A stretch of DNA of 5,190 bases from Candidatus Omnitrophota bacterium (GTDB lineage: Bacteria; Omnitrophota; Gorgyraeia; Pluralincolimonadales; Pluralincolimonadaceae): contig JAQUSA010000082.1 in NCBI GenBank assembly GCA_028715315.1, positions 1 to 5,190 of the forward strand, in the 5' to 3' direction. The notes under the pieces are model-generated. The model had not been told where the DNA came from, made no database searches, and was given only the letters and a program-made list of their open reading frames with translations. Made by a program: the position numbers and the translations under genes. Position 1 is the stretch's first letter. Each line of letters starts with the position of its first letter. Shown here one piece after another: positions 1 through 5,190 of this stretch.

Positions 1-606
1 CTTTTCGATATCGCCTTCATGAGGCACATGCCGAACATGACGCTCCTCGCGCCGAAGGACCAGGCCGAACTCAAGGGCATGATGGATTACGCGGTGAACC
101 GCTGCTCCGGCCCGGTCGCTATAAGATATCCGCGGGGCAAGATAGTCGCACCGCCGGTCCTCGAGACCGATACCCCGATCGCCTGCGGGAAGGCCGAGGT
201 AATGTCAAAGGAAGGCGAGGTCGCGATACTCGCGGTTGGCTCTATGGTCTGGCCCGCCTGCGCGGCCGCAGGGCTGTTGTTCAACGAGGGGATCAAGACC
301 TCGCTGATAAACGTAAGGTTCATCAAGCCGCTCGATGAAGGACTGCTGAAAAGCCTGGCCGCAAGGACAAAGAAATTCGTTACGGTCGAGGAAGGCGTCC
401 TCGAGGGCGGTTTCGGAAGCGCGATCCTCGAGTTCTTCGAAAGGGAGAGGATAAGCGACGTTTCCGTAAAGAGGCTTGGATTCCCTTCAAAGTTCGTTGA
501 GCACGGCAGGAAAGAGGATTTATTTAAGGCGTACGGGCTCGACGCCTACGGGATAGCCTCGGAAATAAAGAAGATGTTCTCGAAAGGGAAAGCGGTAAAG
601 GCCTGA
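1..606 (+). CDS. dxs: 1-deoxy-D-xylulose-5-phosphate synthase, C-terminal third (5' end outside window)
   Basis: DXS condenses pyruvate with glyceraldehyde 3-phosphate, using thiamine diphosphate, to make 1-deoxy-D-xylulose 5-phosphate, the first step of the MEP isoprenoid pathway in the cytoplasm. The frame is open from base 1, so the 201 visible residues are the end of a protein normally near 620-640 residues. They hold the end of the pyrimidine-binding domain (RHMPNM, LLAPKD) and then the C-terminal transketolase-like domain. The RYPRG motif is at bases 124-138; by my alignment from memory its second arginine (133-135) matches E. coli Arg478, a substrate-phosphate contact. Later DXS signatures are VRFIKPLDE, VTVEEG, GGFGSA and GLDAYGI. 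The tail is about a dozen residues longer than in E. coli and rich in lysine. The methionine at base 19 is internal, not a start. The stop overlaps the next start by one base. A generic transketolase C-terminal subunit is the alternative, but the motif set favours DXS. Confidence 0.95.
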   Translation, partial: LFDIAFMRHMPNMTLLAPKDQAELKGMMDYAVNRCSGPVAIRYPRGKIVAPPVLETDTPIACGKAEVMSKEGEVAILAVGSMVWPACAAAGLLFNEGIKTSLINVRFIKPLDEGLLKSLAARTKKFVTVEEGVLEGGFGSAILEFFERERISDVSVKRLGFPSKFVEHGRKEDLFKAYGLDAYGIASEIKKMFSKGKAVKA

Positions 607-815
607 TGGGAAAAATAACCATAGACAGGAATGCGTGCAAAGGCTGCGGGCTCTGCGCGATCAATTGCCCCGAGAAACTTATTATAATCGATGAGTCCAT
701 GAACGTCAGGGGCGTGCATCCCGCGAAATTCACGGAGACGGACCCTGAAAAATGCAAAGGGTGCAAGATGTGCGCTATAATGTGCCCGGAAGTCTGTATA
801 GAGGTATACAAGTAA
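606..815 (+). CDS. Ferredoxin-type subunit (delta) of 2-oxoacid:ferredoxin oxidoreductase, 2x[4Fe-4S]
   Basis: This 69-residue iron-sulfur protein probably carries electrons from the catalytic beta subunit to external ferredoxin (KorD/VorD/PorD role). Two complete CxxCxxCxxxCP motifs are visible, at Cys11/14/17/21 and Cys50/53/56/60. Each supplies three ligands to one cluster and its fourth to the other, as in bacterial 8Fe-8S ferredoxins. Between them lies a 28-residue linker that includes VRGVHPAKF, a pattern common in delta subunits of this enzyme class. An extra Cys64 follows the second motif. The start is fixed by the TGATG overlap with dxs and a weak AAAGG four bases upstream. The gene for the alpha subunit follows after four bases. 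A free-standing ferredoxin is possible, but its position directly before the alpha, beta and gamma genes makes a subunit role more likely. Confidence 0.93.
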   Translation: MGKITIDRNACKGCGLCAINCPEKLIIIDESMNVRGVHPAKFTETDPEKCKGCKMCAIMCPEVCIEVYK

Positions 816-819
816 AATT

Positions 820-1908
820 ATGGCAAAAATACTCATGTGCGGTAACGAGGTGATAGGTGAAGCCGCGGTCCATGCCGGCTGTACTTTTTACGCGGGTTAC
901 CCGATAACGCCGCAGAACGAGCTGACGCATTACATGTCCTTCCGCATGCAGGAGGCGGGCGGCACTTTCATACAGGCGGAATCGGAACTCGCGGCGATAA
1001 ACCTGGTTTTGGGCGCTTCGGCCGCCGGAGCGCGCGCGATGACATCGAGTTCCAGCCCCGGCATAAGCCTGAAGCAGGAAGGCATATCATACATGGCGGC
1101 CTGCCAGCTTCCGGCGGTAATAGTGAATATGATGCGCGGAGGCCCTGGCCTGGGCAATATCGCCCCGTCGCAGGCGGATTATTTCCAGGCGACACGCGGC
1201 GGCGGACACGGAGATTACAGGACTATGGTCCTGGCCCCGTCGACCGTAGAGGAGGCGTGGAACCTGACCCAGCTTGCCTTCGACCTGGCCGATGAATACA
1301 GGAATCCAGTTATGATACTCGGCGACGGCATACTCGGCCAGATGATGGAGCCGGTCGAGGTGGTAAGGCGCCACTTGAACGGCAGGAACGCGGTCAGCTC
1401 GCATAAGCCGTGGGCCCTTACCGGATGCAAAGGGCGCAAGCCCAATGTCGTCCGCTCCCTTTTTCTCGGGGAGGGAGAGCTCGAGGAGCTCAACAGGATA
1501 ATGCAGATGAAATATAACAAGATAAAGTCCAAGGAACCCCGGTTCGAATCGCTTTATACCGAGGACTCGGACCTGGTCGTCGTCGCGTACGGGACGACGA
1601 GCAGGATAGTCCGCTCGGCTATCTCGAAGGCCCGCCATGAGCACCTCCATGTCGGGATGTTCAGGCCGGTGACGTTATGGCCGTTCCCCGAGGCCCAGCT
1701 GCAGAAGCTGGCGAGGAAATCGAAAGCATTCCTTGTGGTCGAGATGAGCGCCGGACAGATGTTAGACGACGTGAAGCTTTCGATACTCGGGCAAAGGCCG
1801 ATACATTTCCACGGAAGGGCCGGAGGCGGCGTGCCGACCGAGGAAGCGATCATAGAGGCGATAAAGGATATCCTGAAGCCGAAGTCCAGGAAAAGGGTGT
1901 ACGCATGA
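820..1908 (+). CDS. vorB: 2-oxoacid:ferredoxin oxidoreductase alpha subunit, VorB type
   Basis: This alpha subunit pairs with the beta subunit to form the thiamine-diphosphate active site that oxidatively decarboxylates a 2-oxoacid to acyl-CoA. The 362 residues match the usual length for an alpha subunit not fused to gamma. The N-terminal pyrimidine-binding domain contains GYPITP (residues 26-31), the ESELAAI segment with Glu56, TSSSSPG (75-81), RGGPGLG (106-112) and GGHGDY (128-133). A second domain follows from about residue 250 (LVVVAYGTTSR, then FRPVTLWPFPE), resembling the transketolase C-terminal fold. From memory, the stretch from GNEVIGEAA through NIAPSQADYFQAT and GQMMEPVE most resembles the 2-oxoisovalerate (3-methyl-2-oxobutanoate) oxidoreductase VorB group, rather than classical KorA with an N-terminal gamma fusion. 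That suggests branched-chain 2-oxoacids as substrate, but 2-oxoglutarate or another acid cannot be excluded. The nearest purine-rich site, GAGGT at 801-805, is rather far from the ATG, so coupling to the upstream gene is likely. The stop overlaps the beta start by four bases. Confidence 0.93.
   Translation: MAKILMCGNEVIGEAAVHAGCTFYAGYPITPQNELTHYMSFRMQEAGGTFIQAESELAAINLVLGASAAGARAMTSSSSPGISLKQEGISYMAACQLPAVIVNMMRGGPGLGNIAPSQADYFQATRGGGHGDYRTMVLAPSTVEEAWNLTQLAFDLADEYRNPVMILGDGILGQMMEPVEVVRRHLNGRNAVSSHKPWALTGCKGRKPNVVRSLFLGEGELEELNRIMQMKYNKIKSKEPRFESLYTEDSDLVVVAYGTTSRIVRSAISKARHEHLHVGMFRPVTLWPFPEAQLQKLARKSKAFLVVEMSAGQMLDDVKLSILGQRPIHFHGRAGGGVPTEEAIIEAIKDILKPKSRKRVYA
1891..1899 (+). promoter_or_regulatory. 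Ribosome binding site that decides the beta-subunit start
   Basis: AAAAGGGTG lies inside the last codons of the alpha gene, with its GGG ending seven bases before ATG 1905. Its spacing, together with the ATGA stop-start overlap, supports 1905 as the true start rather than the in-frame upstream position 1677. Confidence 0.7.
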
Positions 1909-2639
1909 AGAAAGTATTCGAGCGCCCCGCGTCTTTAAGGGCTGTGCCCACGCACTATTGCTCGGGCTGCGGCCACAGCATCGTGCATAGGCTGGTCTGC
2001 GAAGTCATAGACGAGCTGGGTATCCGCGAGGATGTCATTGCGGTCTGTCCTGTCGGATGCGCTGTCATAGCGTATGAATATTGGGACTTTGACTGCTCGG
2101 AAGCCCCGCACGGCAGGACGCCGTGCGTAGCGACGGGAATAAAACGCGTGCATCCCGACAAAGTTGTTTTCAGCTACCAGGGCGACGGTGACCTCGCCGC
2201 TATAGGGACGGCCGAGATAATACACACGGCCAACCGCGGCGAGAACATCACGGTCTTCTTCATAAATAACGGTGTATACGGAATGACCAACGGGCAGATG
2301 GCGCCCACTACGCTTATCGGGCAGAAGACGTCCACTTCGATACACGGCCGCGATATCACGAGGGACGGTTACCCGATGAAGATGTCGGAGCTGCTGTCGC
2401 AATTGCCCGGCGCGAAATACATAGAGAGGGTCTCGGTGGACAATCCCGCGAATGTGCTGAAGACGAGAGCGGCTATAAAGAAGGCGCTGAAGTGCCAGAT
2501 GGAAGGGAAGGGGTTCTCGCTGGTCGAGATATTGTCGCCGTGCCCGACATACTGGGGCCTCTCGCCTAAGGACGCCTGCAGGCGGATCGAGGACGAGATG
2601 TCCAAAGCCTTCCCGCTAGGCGTGATAAAGGACGCATAA
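1905..2639 (+). CDS. 2-oxoacid:ferredoxin oxidoreductase beta subunit, thiamine-diphosphate binding
   Basis: The beta subunit (KorB/VorA/PorB type, 244 residues) binds the diphosphate and Mg2+ of thiamine diphosphate and carries the proximal [4Fe-4S] cluster. The cofactor motif is GDGD at residues 93-96, with Asn121-Asn122 and YGMT (125-128) about 25 residues later. Near the N-terminus CSGCGH (19-24) gives the first two probable cluster cysteines, Cys19 and Cys22. Cys52 in PVGC and Cys213 in SPCPT are the best candidates for the other two, by analogy with structurally known 2-oxoacid oxidoreductases. Cys48, Cys64 and Cys74 are additional. The closing LVEILSPCPTYWGLSP is typical of the family. 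I chose ATG 1905 over a possible upstream in-frame start at 1677 because the extra 76 residues would be arginine-rich, unlike the family, and encoded wholly inside the alpha gene. ATG 1905 also has an AAAAGGG site at the proper distance. The stop abuts the gamma start with no gap. Confidence 0.94.
   Translation: MKKVFERPASLRAVPTHYCSGCGHSIVHRLVCEVIDELGIREDVIAVCPVGCAVIAYEYWDFDCSEAPHGRTPCVATGIKRVHPDKVVFSYQGDGDLAAIGTAEIIHTANRGENITVFFINNGVYGMTNGQMAPTTLIGQKTSTSIHGRDITRDGYPMKMSELLSQLPGAKYIERVSVDNPANVLKTRAAIKKALKCQMEGKGFSLVEILSPCPTYWGLSPKDACRRIEDEMSKAFPLGVIKDA
2627..2632 (+). promoter_or_regulatory. Ribosome binding site for the gamma subunit
   Basis: AAAGGA ends seven bases before ATG 2640 and lies within the end of the beta gene. 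The zero-gap TAAATG junction also favours reinitiation by ribosomes finishing the beta subunit. Confidence 0.65.
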
Positions 2640-3182
2640 ATGAAAGAAGAGATAATCTTCGCCGGTTTCGGAGGCCAGGGGATCATGGTGATGGGCAAGG
2701 TGCTTGCCTGGGCCGCGATGAAGGAAGGCCTAAAGGTCACGTGGATGCCGTCATACGGCGCGGAAGTGCGCGGCGGGACTGCGCATTCGATGGTGGTCAT
2801 ATCGGACGAGATGGTCCCCTCGCCGGTCGTGACGAGCCCGACCGCCTGTGTCGTGATGAACAGGCCTTCTATGGACAGGTACGAGGATTCCCTCGCGCCG
2901 TCGGGCACACTGATAGTTAACGAAACGCTTATAGACAGGCAGCCCTCCAGGGGCGATATAGACGTGTTGAGGATACCCGTTACCAAGATGGCGACCGATA
3001 TGGGAAATACGCGGATCGCCAACATGATAGCGCTCGGGGCCCTGAACGCTAAGCTGAAGCTGGTATCGATGAGGGCCCTGGTCGACGCTTTAAAGGATGT
3101 CATCCCTCCCGACAAGCACAGCCTTTTACCCATGAACGAGCAGGCGCTGAAAGAGGGCGCCAGGCTTGTGGCGAGGCAATGA
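2640..3182 (+). CDS. 2-oxoacid:ferredoxin oxidoreductase gamma subunit
   Basis: This 180-residue protein is the gamma subunit (KorC/VorG/PorG family), which forms part of the oxidoreductase core and is thought to help form the CoA-binding side of the active site. The signature GFGGQG is at residues 9-14, followed by PSYGAEVRGG (37-46) and a segment around TACVVMNRPSM, all characteristic of the family. Its length is normal for a stand-alone gamma subunit. In many KorA proteins this domain is instead fused to the alpha N-terminus, and its presence here as a separate gene agrees with the short alpha subunit. The ATG directly follows the beta stop codon and has a good AAAGGA site seven bases upstream. 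The gene ends one base before the gltX start. No substrate can be assigned from gamma alone. Confidence 0.93.
   Translation: MKEEIIFAGFGGQGIMVMGKVLAWAAMKEGLKVTWMPSYGAEVRGGTAHSMVVISDEMVPSPVVTSPTACVVMNRPSMDRYEDSLAPSGTLIVNETLIDRQPSRGDIDVLRIPVTKMATDMGNTRIANMIALGALNAKLKLVSMRALVDALKDVIPPDKHSLLPMNEQALKEGARLVARQ
3173..3176 (+). promoter_or_regulatory. Ribosome binding site that decides the gltX start
   Basis: GAGG sits seven bases before ATG 3184, inside the last codons of the gamma gene. It would fall inside the coding region if the in-frame TTG at 3166 were used, so it supports the ATG. The motif is short, so the weight of this evidence is moderate. Confidence 0.55.
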
Positions 3183-3183
3183 T

Positions 3184-4494
3184 ATGGTAAGGGTCAGGTT
3201 CGCCCCGTCGCCGACGGGATTTTTGCATATAGGGAGCGCGCGGACCGCGCTCTTCAACTGGCTTTTTGCGAGGCACGAGAAGGGCGTATTCGTCTTCAGG
3301 GTCGAAGATACCGACAGGGAGCGCTCAAAGGACGAGTTCCTCCAGGAGATAATAAGCTCGCTGAAATGGCTCGGGATGGACTGGGACGAGGGGCCGTTCT
3401 ACCAGACCAAGAGGCTGGACGCCTACCGCAGTTATGCGCAGAAGCTGCTTAAGGAGGGAAAGGCATACGAGGCCGAGGGCACGCTTGGCGGCGAAAAGGC
3501 GATAATATTGTCGATGCCAAAGGAAATAATGGTCATGGAGGACATCGTCCATGGCAAGGTCACCTTCGACATGAACCTGCAGAAGGACCTCGTGCTGATG
3601 AAATCCGACGGCTTCCCGGCGTATAACTTCGCGTGCGTGATAGACGATGACGATATGAAGATAACGCATGTCATACGCGGGGACGACCACATATCTAACA
3701 CCCCGAAGCAGCTTGCCTTATATAAAGCCCTCGGGATAGAGCCGCCCAAGTTCGCGCATATCCCGATGATCCTCGGGACCGACCGTTCGAGGATGTCGAA
3801 ACGCCACGGGGCGACCTCGATATCGGAATACAGGCAGATGGGATTCCTGCCGGACGCGCTCGTGAACTATATATCGCTTCTCGGCTGGGCCCCGTCGGAC
3901 GACAAGGAGGTCCTGCCGATAGCCGGGATAATAAAAGAATTTTCGCTCGAGAAGGTCGGAAAGACCGGGGCGGTATTCGACATCAATAAATTGACGTGGA
4001 TGAACGGGGAATATATCAGGGCGAAAAAGACAGAGGACCTGGCGGATATGATAGTCCCCGGGCTTAAGCGGGAGGGCGCCCTGAACGACGGCTTCGATAA
4101 GGGAAAGCTGGCTGAGGTCGTCAAATTATTCCAGCCGCGCGCAAAGACGATAAAGGAGCTGGCGGACTCCGCCGCGCCGTTCTTTACCGACGTGATGGAA
4201 TTTGACGCGGCAGCGGTCTCTTCCATCCTGGATAAGGACGGCGTGAAACAGAAGCTCGAAGCCGTCATAAGCAGGTTTTCCGCGATCGATGATTTCACTG
4301 CGCCCGCGCTCGAGGAATGCGTCAGGAAGCTGGCCGCCGAGCTGGGCCTGAAAGCCTCCGAGCTGATCCATCCGATAAGGGTTGCGATAACGGGCCACAA
4401 GGTCGGCGCGAGCCTGTTCGAAACGGTAGCGCTGGTCGGCAAGGAGAGATCCATAACGCGGCTCAGGTCCGCGCTGGAGAAAGCAAGACCATGA
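3184..4494 (+). CDS. gltX: Glutamyl-tRNA synthetase, shortened in the zinc-binding / acceptor-end region
   Basis: GltX attaches glutamate to tRNA(Glu) using ATP in the cytoplasm (class I synthetase). The 436-residue protein opens with RFAPSPTGFLHIGSARTALFN, containing the HIGH-type signature HIGS (15-18). RVEDTDRERS follows, then SDGFPAYNF, HVIRGDDHISNTP and the KMSKS-type loop RMSKRHG (203-209). The helical anticodon-binding region follows and closes with HPIRVAITG and LVGKERSI. The family is usually about 460-500 residues. The shortfall lies between AYEAE (94-98) and MEDIVHGKVTF (118-128): about 30 residues present in E. coli and Thermus enzymes are gone, including the Cys-x-Cys...Cys-x-His zinc site and the YDGR segment. 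The rest appears intact, so I regard it as functional. Arg319 in QPRAKT aligns, from memory, with Thermus Arg358, which reads the anticodon in discriminating enzymes. ATG 3184 is preferred to TTG 3166 because it has GAGG at correct spacing and begins right at the family's conserved N-terminus. The stop overlaps the next gene by four bases. Confidence 0.95.
   Translation: MVRVRFAPSPTGFLHIGSARTALFNWLFARHEKGVFVFRVEDTDRERSKDEFLQEIISSLKWLGMDWDEGPFYQTKRLDAYRSYAQKLLKEGKAYEAEGTLGGEKAIILSMPKEIMVMEDIVHGKVTFDMNLQKDLVLMKSDGFPAYNFACVIDDDDMKITHVIRGDDHISNTPKQLALYKALGIEPPKFAHIPMILGTDRSRMSKRHGATSISEYRQMGFLPDALVNYISLLGWAPSDDKEVLPIAGIIKEFSLEKVGKTGAVFDINKLTWMNGEYIRAKKTEDLADMIVPGLKREGALNDGFDKGKLAEVVKLFQPRAKTIKELADSAAPFFTDVMEFDAAAVSSILDKDGVKQKLEAVISRFSAIDDFTAPALEECVRKLAAELGLKASELIHPIRVAITGHKVGASLFETVALVGKERSITRLRSALEKARP
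4476..4480 (+). promoter_or_regulatory. Ribosome binding site for the TPR protein gene
   Basis: GGAGA ends ten bases before ATG 4491, within the 3' end of gltX. Combined with the ATGA overlap it suggests the TPR gene is translated from the same message as gltX. Confidence 0.5.
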
Positions 4495-5190
4495 AAAGGA
4501 CGATAACCGTGATAGCCGCAATGCTGGCATGCCTGCTGGCTTTTAAGCCGTCCTGCGAGGCCGAGAAGGTGTATTATACCGACGGCAGGGTCGCCGACGA
4601 AAAGATCATATCCCGGAGCAGGGATACGATAAAGCTAACCCGCACTTCGGGAGAGGTAAGCGTCAAAAGGGACCGTATCGATAAGATATTGAACGATGAC
4701 GGGTCCGTGTCGAGATACGATTACGAGGGCATATGCAACGCCATAAAGGATAAAGTGAAGGAAGGCAAATATGCGGAGGCCGCTTCTTTTTGCGACACCC
4801 TGCTGCAGGCCTTTCCCAAGAGTTCCGAGATACACTACCTGCGCGCCGTATTAAACCATAAGGCGGGCGACCTGTCAAAGACGAAAGAAGACTATAATTT
4901 TGTGCTCGAAAAGGGGACGGTAGACGCGAAGATACTGAACAACCTCGGGGCCATATACGCGACCGACAAGGATAACGCCAAGGCCGCGGAGATGTTCAAC
5001 AAGGCGATCGAGCAGGACCCCTCTCTCGCCGAGGCGCACTTTAACCTGGCCGGGATGCTGGTGATGGACAAGGATTTCCCGGGCGCGATAAACGAATATA
5101 ACAAAGTGATCGAGAAGGAACCCGATAATGTGGAGGCCCTTTATAACCTCGGGGCGGCGTATTCGAGCAGGGGCGATAACGTTTCCGCGA
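4491..5190 (+). CDS. Exported TPR-repeat protein, N-terminal part (3' end outside window)
   Basis: The frame is open to the window edge, giving 233 residues of an unfinished protein that I cannot assign to a named family. Residues 1-24 look like a Sec signal peptide: a basic MKRT start, a hydrophobic stretch (ITVIAAMLACLLAF) and a plausible signal peptidase I site after SCEA. The cysteines at 14 and 22 do not sit in good lipoboxes. Residues 26-67 (DGRVADEKIISRSRDTIKL, then a GEVSVKRDRIDKIL segment) look like a small beta domain of the kind often found before TPRs in secreted proteins. About four and a half TPR units follow, at roughly 80-111, 113-144, 145-178, 179-212 and from 213. The later ones carry consensus features (NNLGAIYA, AEMFNKAIEQDPS, AHFNLAGML, ALYNLGAAY). 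A periplasmic or envelope scaffold role is likely. The start is set by the ATGA overlap with gltX, with GGAGA ten bases upstream. The final residues continue as a further repeat. Confidence 0.85.
   Translation, partial: MKRTITVIAAMLACLLAFKPSCEAEKVYYTDGRVADEKIISRSRDTIKLTRTSGEVSVKRDRIDKILNDDGSVSRYDYEGICNAIKDKVKEGKYAEAASFCDTLLQAFPKSSEIHYLRAVLNHKAGDLSKTKEDYNFVLEKGTVDAKILNNLGAIYATDKDNAKAAEMFNKAIEQDPSLAEAHFNLAGMLVMDKDFPGAINEYNKVIEKEPDNVEALYNLGAAYSSRGDNVSA

Noticed and set aside
600..830. Promoter or terminator between dxs and the oxidoreductase genes
   Set aside because: There is no intergenic space at 606 and only four bases at 816-819; no hairpin with a T-run or convincing promoter elements were seen.
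1677..1904. In-frame upstream extension of the beta subunit starting at 1677
   Set aside because: The 76 extra residues are arginine-rich and low in hydrophobic residues, do not resemble any part of the family, and lie entirely inside the alpha gene. ATG 1905 has a good ribosome binding site and gives the normal protein length.
2369..3133. Long open frame on the minus strand (254 codons) across the beta/gamma junction
   Set aside because: It lies opposite two clear genes, its translation is serine- and isoleucine-rich with no recognisable motif, and such open frames are expected from the codon bias of the plus-strand genes.
3166..3183. TTG start for gltX, six codons upstream
   Set aside because: The ATG at 3184 has GAGG at proper spacing and begins at the conserved family N-terminus; the extension overlaps the gamma gene.
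3867..4454. Minus-strand open frame of 195 codons opposite gltX
   Set aside because: Its composition is low in charged residues and high in serine and alanine, typical of the complement of a real gene, and no family motif is visible.
4502..4560. Possible lipoprotein signal in the TPR protein (Cys14 or Cys22)
   Set aside because: The residues before Cys14 (MLA) are a poor lipobox and the position is early; those before Cys22 (KPS) do not fit. A signal peptidase I site after Ala24 fits better.
1..5190. CRISPR, tRNA, insertion sequence or phage-related system
   Set aside because: No direct or inverted repeats of note were seen, and all of the sequence except about five junction bases is coding for recognisable housekeeping, metabolic or TPR proteins.

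Overview
The window is one uninterrupted, tightly packed plus-strand gene series with no intergenic gap longer than 4 bases. It holds the 3' part of dxs (1-606), a four-gene module for a 2-oxoacid:ferredoxin oxidoreductase (606-3182), a complete but unusually short glutamyl-tRNA synthetase gene (3184-4494), and the 5' part of a gene for an exported TPR protein (4491-5190). Both end genes run off the window. No RNA gene, mobile element, CRISPR array, terminator or convincing internal promoter is visible. Junctions are: 1-base overlap (TGATG), 4-base gap, 4-base overlap (ATGA), 0-base gap (TAAATG), 1-base gap (TGATATG) and 4-base overlap (ATGA). This points to one polycistronic message with translational coupling.

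The central module encodes a two-cluster ferredoxin subunit (delta), an alpha subunit with the GYPITP motif, a thiamine-diphosphate-binding beta subunit (GDGD...NN) and a gamma subunit (GFGGQG), in that order. The alpha subunit most resembles the VorB group (2-oxoisovalerate:ferredoxin oxidoreductase). The likely reaction is CoA-dependent oxidative decarboxylation of a 2-oxoacid, probably branched-chain, with electrons passing through the beta-subunit cluster and the small ferredoxin subunit to free ferredoxin. The upstream dxs makes 1-deoxy-D-xylulose 5-phosphate for the MEP isoprenoid pathway, whose late enzymes IspG and IspH consume low-potential electrons. A functional link is possible but is inference.

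The organism looks like an anaerobic, uncultured-type bacterium. The DNA is moderately GC-rich, yet isoleucine is mostly ATA and arginine often AGG. That habit, the tightly packed genes and the exported TPR protein recall Candidatus Omnitrophota or relatives. This is an impression from memory, not a database result. The MEP-pathway dxs and a bacterial-type GltX argue against an archaeon.

Most of the content is ordinary metabolism and translation. The observations most worth following are the missing zinc-binding segment in the glutamyl-tRNA synthetase, the coupling of dxs to a ferredoxin-reducing enzyme, and the uncharacterised exported TPR protein at the 3' end. I did not find a clearly new biological system.
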